64,000 nt of DNA from Psychrobacter sp. FDAARGOS_221 (GTDB lineage: Bacteria; Pseudomonadota; Gammaproteobacteria; Pseudomonadales; Moraxellaceae), in the NCBI RefSeq assembly GCF_002313155.2, contig NZ_NWFK02000001.1, positions 2,418,001 through 2,482,000 on the forward strand, written 5' to 3'. The notes under the pieces are model-generated. The model was not told where the DNA came from. It did not search any database and was given only the letters and a program-made list of their open reading frames with translations. This document shows, piece by piece, positions 34,727 through 43,300 of the stretch; position 1 is the first letter of the stretch, and each line of letters starts with the position of its first letter. A program made the position numbers and the translations under genes.

Positions 34727-36931
34727 ATGTCAACTATCGGTCATTCAGTCTTAAGCAAATCAGAAAGCCCAAATTCTAAGAAACTAAACACATCACTAAA
34801 AGTAGGTGTGGTCCTTATTTCGTCTGTAATTCTAGCCTCTTGTGGACTAGATAGTTCTTCTAGCTCATATTACTCTGCACCGACTACGAACCCAGATGAT
34901 CCAGAAATAGATCCAGGTACCGGTGATGAAGGCACAGGCGATAATGGTACCGGTGACGAAGGTACAGGCGATAACGGTACCGGTGATGAAGGCACAGGCG
35001 ATAATGGTACCGGTGATGAAGGCACAGGCGATAACGGTACTGGTGATGAAGGTACAGGCGATAACGGTACTGGTGATGAAGGTACAGGCGATAACGGTAC
35101 TGGTGACGAAGGCACAGGCGATAACGGCACCGGTGATGAAGGCACAGGCGATAATGGTACTGGTGATGAAGGTACAGGCGATAATGGCACTGGTGACGAA
35201 GGCACAGATCCTGAAGGCACAGATCCAGTAGAGCCAAATGAGCCTGAAGCAGCCAAGTCAGGTGTACAGTCTTTAAACGTTAATGTTGCGCCATTAGGTA
35301 AAGTTTTCAAAACAACAACCAGCGACTTTGAAGCAGACGAAAACAGTGTTATTGCTCGTGCTGACTTAGCATCAGAATCAGAGCCAGGTGCTGGTGATGG
35401 TCTATTAGGTGAAGTTCCAGTCACTATTTCAAGTGATAACGATAGTGAAGTTGCTGGCTCTAATGGATTTAAATCTTATGATGGCGAGGCTGTTGTAGGT
35501 GCATTAGGTCAAGAGTTGCCGCTAACTTATAGTTCAGTTTATAAAGACTACGATGATGTTATGCGCACTGGTCATATTGACGGCAAAGCAGTATATAGTG
35601 GTATGGAGTTGCCAGTTGATGGTGTCGCTGTCGTAGGTAATGCCACTAAAGCTGAGAATGTACCTACTGAAGGTACTGCCAAATATACCGGTGATGCTAC
35701 TCATCGTAAGCTAGGTATTGGTAATGATATTGAGTTTGGTACCTCTGAATTCACGGCCGACTTTGTTGGTAAGAAAGTTGAAAGTGATCTAAGCTTTGAA
35801 AAAGCTGGTAATATTTCATTAACAGCCGATATCGATGGTAATAAATTCTCTGGCACTGCTGACGCTAACAATGGTTATGCAACTGAAGGTGGTTTCTACG
35901 GCGGTGATGCTGACTATCTAGGAGGTGTATACGAAGGTAATGAAGCTCAAGGTACTTACGGTGCAGCGAAAGACGTGGCAGAAACACCTGAAGAGCCAAG
36001 TGAACCTGAGACTCCAATAGCACCTGTTAACCCAGACGTAGCACCTGATGCTGAAATGACCGGTTTCCAATCAACGGCATTAAGTAGTACTAAGCGCACA
36101 CTGCCATTTGGTGCAGGTGAATTAGAGAATGCGATTGGTTATGTTGCTATCCGTAATGACAAATCAAACTGGTCAGGCAACCAAGATGACTTAGTTGATA
36201 AGGACGGAACATTAGTTCCTGTAGATACAGAAAATGGCGATAACTTTACTGCATTTAACAAGTTATCACTACGTGCTGATATGGTGAAGCCTGACACAGT
36301 ACAAAAGCAAATAGATATTGCTTTAGATACACCTAAAAAAGTAGTAGTTGAAGCTGGTAAAGGCGGCTTAAATCCAGACTTTGTTTATAAGTCTGTGTAT
36401 GAAAGCTTTGATACGCAAATGCAAGTTGGTCATGTGTATGGACATATCAACTCAGGATTTGTTGGTGATCTATCACGCGTTGCTAACGTGTACGTACAAG
36501 GTCACTTAACGGCTCAAGAAGACATCGACTACTTAAAAGAAGTTAACGATGGTAAAGCAACCTATGCAGGTAGTGCCACATACATCGAAAACATTCACTT
36601 AGGCGATGGTAATAACGATGCATTTGCACCAGTTAATGGGTCATCAAACTTTGATGTTGACTTTGTGAATAACTCAGTGAAAGGTGAGCTTGCCTTTGAC
36701 GGTGACTTCAAATATATGCCAGAAGGCAACAAGATTGGTATTGAAGCAACTATCGATGGTAATACTTTTGCAGGTAACGTGAATGGTATTGATACTGCCG
36801 GTGGCTTCTATGGTGAAGATGCTCAGTTCTTAGGCGGTATTTACCAAGACGCTTCAGTTGAAGGCGGTAAAGGTGATGTCGCAGGTACTGGAACCAAGTT
36901 TCAAGGTACATTCGGAGCTGAGAAACAATAA
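34727..36931 (+). CDS. Slam-dependent-type surface lipoprotein 2: Gly/Asp/Thr tether plus two TbpB-like barrels
   Basis: 734 residues. Signal peptide as in lipoprotein 1 ([17 protein letters not shown], lipobox VILASC). The tether (about residues 64-165) is a 10-residue repeat [10 protein letters not shown], acidic and predicted disordered, unlike the helical tether of lipoprotein 1. Barrel domain A (about 180-415) runs from [14 protein letters not shown] to [18 protein letters not shown] and GTYGAAK. A Pro/Glu linker leads to domain B (about 443-734), from [14 protein letters not shown] to [15 protein letters not shown] and [10 protein letters not shown]. Domain A is a diverged relative of the triplicated domain in the giant lipoprotein; domain B is almost identical to the giant's last domain. 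Surface display by the neighbouring Slam is inferred. Confidence 0.8.
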   Translation: MSTIGHSVLSKSESPNSKKLNTSLKVGVVLISSVILASCGLDSSSSSYYSAPTTNPDDPEIDPGTGDEGTGDNGTGDEGTGDNGTGDEGTGDNGTGDEGTGDNGTGDEGTGDNGTGDEGTGDNGTGDEGTGDNGTGDEGTGDNGTGDEGTGDNGTGDEGTDPEGTDPVEPNEPEAAKSGVQSLNVNVAPLGKVFKTTTSDFEADENSVIARADLASESEPGAGDGLLGEVPVTISSDNDSEVAGSNGFKSYDGEAVVGALGQELPLTYSSVYKDYDDVMRTGHIDGKAVYSGMELPVDGVAVVGNATKAENVPTEGTAKYTGDATHRKLGIGNDIEFGTSEFTADFVGKKVESDLSFEKAGNISLTADIDGNKFSGTADANNGYATEGGFYGGDADYLGGVYEGNEAQGTYGAAKDVAETPEEPSEPETPIAPVNPDVAPDAEMTGFQSTALSSTKRTLPFGAGELENAIGYVAIRNDKSNWSGNQDDLVDKDGTLVPVDTENGDNFTAFNKLSLRADMVKPDTVQKQIDIALDTPKKVVVEAGKGGLNPDFVYKSVYESFDTQMQVGHVYGHINSGFVGDLSRVANVYVQGHLTAQEDIDYLKEVNDGKATYAGSATYIENIHLGDGNNDAFAPVNGSSNFDVDFVNNSVKGELAFDGDFKYMPEGNKIGIEATIDGNTFAGNVNGIDTAGGFYGEDAQFLGGIYQDASVEGGKGDVAGTGTKFQGTFGAEKQ
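34916..35206 (+). repeat. 30-bp coding tandem repeat, 9 full copies plus partial
   Basis: In-frame 30-base units encode [10 protein letters not shown]; third-base differences (GGTACC/GGTACT, GATGAA/GACGAA) separate copies. Length change would keep the frame. Confidence 0.95.
36023..36931 (+). repeat. Domain B segment duplicated at 43537-44445
   Basis: 909 bases aligned without gaps to the 3' end of the giant lipoprotein gene. No difference was seen from 36023 to 36738 (716 bases); beyond that several third-position changes occur, all silent. The pattern suggests recent gene conversion ending near 36739. Confidence 0.85.
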
Positions 36932-36955
36932 GCCAAAACTAGAAGTAATTTTTAT

Positions 36956-36987
36956 AAAAAAAGCGTCCCAATGGGGCGCTTTTTTTT
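36956..36987 (+). terminator. Rho-independent terminator after lipoprotein 2
   Basis: Stem AAAAAAAGCGTCCC / GGGGCGCTTTTTTT, AAT loop, long T-run. Confidence 0.9.
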
Positions 36988-37230
36988 AGCTGAAAAGATA
37001 ATTTAACTTATATTTAAATTTTTATGGTTCATTCATGGTACTAAAAAAATTGTAAATAATTATGACCTGTTGAGTTCAGTTGTATATAAAAATTAAGTTA
37101 TTGAACCTATTCAATTATAGGTAATAACTATATGGTTTTGATAGTTTCCGTCTATCATTTACAGTATGGGTTTAAATAATGTTAATGTTAGTTTCAATGT
37201 TTCTATGACCTTACTAACTATTTAAAAGGA

Positions 37231-37332
37231 TTGACTTTATATAAAGAATTTGCAAGTATTAATGCACAGTATTTCAACTGTTTCATTTATAGTAAAGCTG
37301 AATGGATTTTTTATCTTCATGGAGGAAGTCGG
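37231..37332 (+). promoter_or_regulatory. Leader of lipoprotein 3
   Basis: TTGACTTTATATAAAG, then ATTTGCAAGTATTAATGCACAG, AACTGTTTCATTTAT and the ribosome site ATGGAGGAAGTC before ATG 37333. An open frame continues through it, but the alignment with the other two leaders shows it is untranslated. Confidence 0.5.
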
Positions 37333-40300
37333 ATGTCACCTATTGGTCATTTAATCTTAGCGGATGCTACATCAAAGAAACTTAACACCCCCCTTAAAGC
37401 CAGCGTCGTGCTGATATCCTCTGTCATACTTGCTTCATGCGGGTCTGATGGCAGTTCATCTTATTATTCAAGCCCAACCCCTATTGTTGACGATGAAAAA
37501 TCAGAAACAGGTAACGGCAATGAAGGTAATCAAGATACCGGTGACACCGATTCGTCGACTGATAATCAGGATGAATCTACAGATAATCAGGATGATACTA
37601 AAGGTGATACAACCGACCCTGAAGCCACCGATCCTAGCGATGAATCAACAGATGATGAAAAAGATGATGCGAGCGAAAGTGACGCACTAGAAAAAGCACA
37701 GGCTGAAGCTGAGAAAAGCAGACAAGAAGCCCAACAACTTAAAGAAGAGTTGGAAAAAGTAAAAGCCGAAGCAGAGCAAGCGAAGGCTGAAGCAGAACAA
37801 GCCAAAAAAGAATTAGAAGAGGCACTTAACTCAGGCAGCGGTAACTCAGAAGCACTTCAAGCAGCCGCTGAAGAAAAAGCCAAGCAAGCTGAAAAAGCAT
37901 TGCAGGACTTACAAGCAGCAGAAGCCGCAGCTCAAGAGGCCATTGCAGCAGCAGAAGCTAAGGAAAAACAGGCTCAAGATGTCATCAATGCAGCCGCTGA
38001 GGCGCAAGATGCAGCTGAGATTAAGAATGCGCCTGAATCAGCGAAGAGCGGTGTACAGACACTAAATGTTGACGTTGCGCCACTAAGCAAAGTATTTAAA
38101 ACAACTACACGTGACTTTAGCGCCGATGACAACAGCGTTGTTGCACGTGCTGACCTAGCATCACAAGATCCGACTACTCCTGATAAGCCTGGGTTATTAG
38201 GTGAACTAACCATCACCACATCAGGTGAAGGCGATACCGATGTTGCTGGTACAAATGGCTTTAAAGCACATGATGACAATGCAATTGTTGGTGCATTAGG
38301 TCAAGAGCTACCACTAAGCTACACCTCAACTTATAAAGACTTTGGCGATGACATGCGCATTGGCCACATTGATGGTAAAGCCGTCTTTAGTGGTATTGAG
38401 TTGCCAGTAAATGGTGCCGCTGTGATTGGTAACGCCACTCAAGCCCAGAATATGCCAACAGAAGGTACGGTTGGTTATACCGGTGATGCGACCCATCGCA
38501 AGCTGGGTCTTGGTAATGCCATTGAATTTGGTTCATCGGTATTTACTGCAGACTTTGTTAATAAAAACCTAGAAGGTAAATTAAGCTTTGACAAAGCAGG
38601 TGATATCGCGCTTAAAGCTGGCATTGATGGCAACCAATTCTCAGGTGCAGCAGCAGATAATGACGGTTATGCAACTGAAGGTGGTTTCTACGGCGGTGAC
38701 GCACAATACCTAGGCGGTGTTTACGAAGGTAACGGAGCACAAGGTACTTATGGTGCTAAATCTGATGCACAAACTGCAGCAGAACAAGCAGCCGTAGACG
38801 CTCAAGCTAAAGCAGATGCAGCACAAGCAGCCATTGCAGAGCAACAAGCTAAAGCAGACGCAGCCAAAGCGGCCGCAGAGAAAGCTCAGGCTGATGCCCA
38901 GAAAGCTCAAGCGGCGTTAGAAAAAGCACAAGAGAACCTAGCCAACGCTGGTGAAGGCGGAGACGGCGGTTTAGCTAACGCCCTAGCACGTGCAGAAGCC
39001 GCAGAAGCTGCACAAGCCGCAGCTGAAGAGCTAGCAGCCAAAGCTCAAGCAGCACAAAAAGCCGCTGAACAAGCCAAAGCTGCTGCAGAAAGTGCACAAG
39101 CAGCCGCTGAACAAGCAGCCGACAAAGCAGTGGGTGAAGCTAAAGCTGAAGCGGACAAGTTAGTTGCTGCAGCCAAAGCAGAAGCAGAAGCTGCCAACGA
39201 AGCTGCTCAGACAGCCAAAGCCGAAGCAGATGCAGCCAATGCTGCCGCTGACAAAGCGAAGACAGATGCAGAGGCTTTAGTTGCTGAAGCGAACAAACAG
39301 AAAGAACAAGCAGAAGCAGATGCGCTACAAGCGCAGAAAGAGGCAGACGCTGCTAATAAGCTAGCTGCAGCAGAGAAAGCCAAAGCAGAAGCTGCTCAAA
39401 AAGAAGCAGAGACGGCTAAATCAGAATTAGCAGACGCACAAAAAGCTTTAGAAGAAGCAGAACAAGCCTTGGCTGATGCCTTAGCAAGTGGCGGCGGTAA
39501 CACAGAAGCGCTACAAGCAGAAGTAGATCGTAGACAAGCAGCGCTTGATGCAGCCAATGAGGAAGCGGCAGCAGCCCAACAAGCCGCAGCAGACGCTATT
39601 GCAGCGGCACAGAAGCAAGTTGAAGATGCTCAAGCAGCACTACAAGCAGCGACTGATGCAGCGGCAGCAGCTGAGATTAAGAATGCGCCTGAATCAGCGA
39701 AGAGCGGTGTACAGACACTAAATGTTGACGTTGCGCCACTAAGCAAAGTATTTAAAACAACTACACGTGACTTTAGCGCCGATGACAACAGCGTTGTTGC
39801 ACGTGCTGACCTAGCATCACAAGATCCGACTACTCCTGATAAGCCTGGGTTATTAGGTGAACTAACCATCACCACATCAGGTGAAGGCGATACCGATGTT
39901 GCTGGTACAAATGGCTTTAAAGCACATGATGACAATGCAATTGTTGGTGCATTAGGTCAAGAGCTACCACTAAGCTACACCTCAACTTATAAAGACTTTG
40001 GCGATGACATGCGCATTGGCCACATTGATGGTAAAGCCGTCTTTAGTGGTATTGAGTTGCCAGTAAATGGTGCCGCTGTGATTGGTAACGCCACTCAAGC
40101 CCAGAATATGCCAACAGAAGGTACGGTTGGTTATACCGGTGATGCGACCCATCGCAAGCTGGGTCTTGGTAATGCCATTGAATTTGGTTCATCGGTATTT
40201 ACTGCAGACTTTGTTAATAAAAACCTAGAAGGTAAATTAAGCTTTGACAAAGCAGGTGATATCGCGCTTAAAGCTGGCATTGATGGCAACCAATTCTCAG

Positions 40301-43300
40301 GTGCAGCAGCAGATAATGACGGTTATGCAACTGAAGGTGGTTTCTACGGCGGTGACGCACAATACCTAGGCGGTGTTTACGAAGGTAACGGAGCACAAGG
40401 TACTTATGGTGCTAAATCTGATGCACAAACTGCAGCAGAACAAGCAGCCGTAGACGCTCAAGCTAAAGCAGATGCAGCGCAAGCAGCGATTGCAGAGCAA
40501 CAAGCTAAAGCAGACGCAGCCAAAGCGGCCGCAGAGAAAGCTCAGGCTGATGCCCAGAAAGCTCAAGCGGCGTTAGAAAAAGCACAAGAGAACCTAGCCA
40601 ACGCTGGTGAAGGCGGAGACGGCGGTTTAGCTAACGCCCTAGCACGTGCAGAAGCCGCAGAAGCTGCACAAGCCGCAGCTGAAGAGCTAGCAGCCAAAGC
40701 TCAAGCAGCACAAAAAGCCGCTGAACAAGCCAAAGCTGCTGCAGAAAGTGCACAAGCAGCCGCTGAACAAGCAGCCGACAAAGCAGTGGGTGAAGCTAAA
40801 GCTGAAGCGGACAAGTTAGTTGCTGCAGCCAAAGCAGAAGCAGAAGCTGCCAACGAAGCTGCTCAGACAGCCAAAGCCGAAGCAGATGCAGCCAATGCTG
40901 CCGCTGACAAAGCGAAGACAGATGCAGAGGCTTTAGTTGCTGAAGCGAACAAACAGAAAGAACAAGCAGAAGCAGATGCGCTACAAGCGCAGAAAGAGGC
41001 AGACGCTGCTAATAAGCTAGCTGCAGCAGAGAAAGCCAAAGCAGAAGCTGCTCAAAAAGAAGCAGAGACGGCTAAATCAGAATTAGCAGACGCACAAAAA
41101 GCTTTAGAAGAAGCAGAACAAGCCTTGGCTGATGCCTTAGCAAGTGGCGGCGGTAACACAGAAGCGCTACAAGCAGAAGTAGATCGTAGACAAGCAGCGC
41201 TTGATGCAGCCAATGAGGAAGCGGCAGCAGCCCAACAAGCCGCAGCAGACGCTATTGCAGCGGCACAGAAGCAAGTTGAAGATGCTCAAGCAGCACTACA
41301 AGCAGCGACTGATGCAGCGGCAGCAGCTGAGATTAAGAATGCGCCTGAATCAGCGAAGAGCGGTGTACAGACACTAAATGTTGACGTTGCGCCACTAAGC
41401 AAAGTATTTAAAACAACTACACGTGACTTTAGCGCCGATGACAACAGCGTTGTTGCACGTGCTGACCTAGCATCACAAGATCCGACTACTCCTGATAAGC
41501 CTGGGTTATTAGGTGAACTAACCATCACCACATCAGGTGAAGGCGATACCGATGTTGCTGGTACAAATGGCTTTAAAGCACATGATGACAATGCAATTGT
41601 TGGTGCATTAGGTCAAGAGCTACCACTAAGCTACACCTCAACTTATAAAGACTTTGGCGATGACATGCGCATTGGCCACATTGATGGTAAAGCCGTCTTT
41701 AGTGGTATTGAGTTGCCAGTAAATGGTGCCGCTGTGATTGGTAACGCCACTCAAGCCCAGAATATGCCAACAGAAGGTACGGTTGGTTATACCGGTGATG
41801 CGACCCATCGCAAGCTGGGTCTTGGTAATGCCATTGAATTTGGTTCATCGGTATTTACTGCAGACTTTGTTAATAAAAACCTAGAAGGTAAATTAAGCTT
41901 TGACAAAGCAGGTGATATCGCGCTTAAAGCTGGCATTGATGGCAACCAATTCTCAGGTGCAGCAGCAGATAATGCAGGTTATGCAACCGAAGGTGGTTTC
42001 TATGGCGGTGACGCACAATACCTAGGCGGTGTTTACGAAGGTAACGGAGCACAAGGTACTTATGGTGCTAAATCTGATGCACAGACTGCAGCAGAACAAG
42101 CAGCCGTAGATGCTCAAGCCAAAGCAGAAGCAGCACAAGCAGCCATTGCAGAGCAGCAAGCTAAAGCAGACGCAGCCAAAGCGGCCGCAGAGAAAGCTCA
42201 GGCTGATGCCCAGAAAGCTCAAGCGGCGTTAGAAAAAGCACAAGAGAACCTAGCCAACGCTGGTGATGGTGAAAGTGCATTAGAGTCTGCGTTAGAGCGT
42301 GCGCGCTTAGCAGAAGAAGCACAGCAAGCTGCTGAAGAAGTTGCGACTAAGGCACAAGCTGCTGAAGCTGCAGCTAAAGAAGCACAAGCTACAGCCGAAA
42401 AAGCACAACAAACTGCTGAACAAGCAGCCCTAGATGCCAAGGCAGCTGCAGATAAAGCCATCGGTGATGCCAAAGCCGAAGCAGACAAGTTAGTTGCTGA
42501 AGCCAATACAGCAGCGGATGCGGCTAAAGCGGAAGCAGATCAAGCGAGAGTAGCTGCTGAGAAGGCTAAGGATGATGTAATTAAGGCTAATACTGCTAGA
42601 GATGAAGCACTGGCTGCTAAGGCGGAAGCAGAAAAGAGAGCTAAAGAAGCAGAAGATGCTTTAGCGGCTTCAAAAGAGTTACCGCCTGCTCCAGAGAATC
42701 CAGAAGTAGCTGCTTCTAGCACTATTACTGGTGTGCAGAGCAACAACTTAGATGGTCATAGAGAAACTAAGCGTGGTGATATTGTAGATAATAATACAAG
42801 CAGCTTCGATATTTTAAGTAGTAGAGTTAATGAGCTTGACACACGCTATGCTTCAGAGGCAATTAATCTGACTCTTAGAGATAAAGCATCTGACCAAGCA
42901 TATAATGGTAATAAGGATGGATTTAAAGTTCATACTGGTAAAGTTATTGTGCCAGGTGTAGGCCAGGTTAACGAGTCTAAGTCACGTGATTTAAACTACA
43001 CTTCTGTATACAACAATTTCAATGAAGACATGCAAATTGGTCACGTTTACGGGGTAATCGATAGAACATTATATGCTGATGGCAAACTATCAACTGTCTA
43101 TGCACAAGGTAAGTCAACCAGTGCTGAAGACATGAAATACATGAAAGAGTTATCACAGTACAATATTGATAACAAACTCAATGATGGTAAAGTCAACTAT
43201 GAAGGTGTCGCCACCTACATGGAAAACGGTAATGTTGAAGGCCCAGTACTGGGTAGCTCTAAGTTTAATGTCGACTTTGTTGATCAGCAAGTAGATGGTT

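Larger units (their letters stand above)
36932..37332. other. Intergenic region with terminator and lipoprotein 3 leader
   Basis: 401 AT-rich bases: terminator of lipoprotein 2 (36956-36987) and, from 37231, the conserved leader of the giant lipoprotein. No gene. Confidence 0.6.

Noticed and set aside
32856..35206. Possible CRISPR-like array from regular repeats
   Set aside because: Units are contiguous with no unique spacers, keep one reading frame and code for the lipoproteins; no cas genes.
32804..35424. Long minus-strand frames opposite the tether repeats of lipoproteins 1 and 2
   Set aside because: Pure by-products of 48-bp and 30-bp coding repeats; composition is monotonous Ala/Ser or Pro/Val/Ser.
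37231..37332. Extended N-terminus of the giant lipoprotein
   Set aside because: The extra 34 residues fall in the leader shared with the other two genes; ATG 37333 has the strong conserved ribosome site and gives a proper lipobox signal peptide.
38710..42506. Minus-strand open frames opposite the giant lipoprotein gene, repeated at 1656-bp spacing
   Set aside because: They mirror the Ala-rich coding repeat on the plus strand; low-complexity codons read in other frames give Ser/Ala/Cys-rich shadows without ribosome sites.
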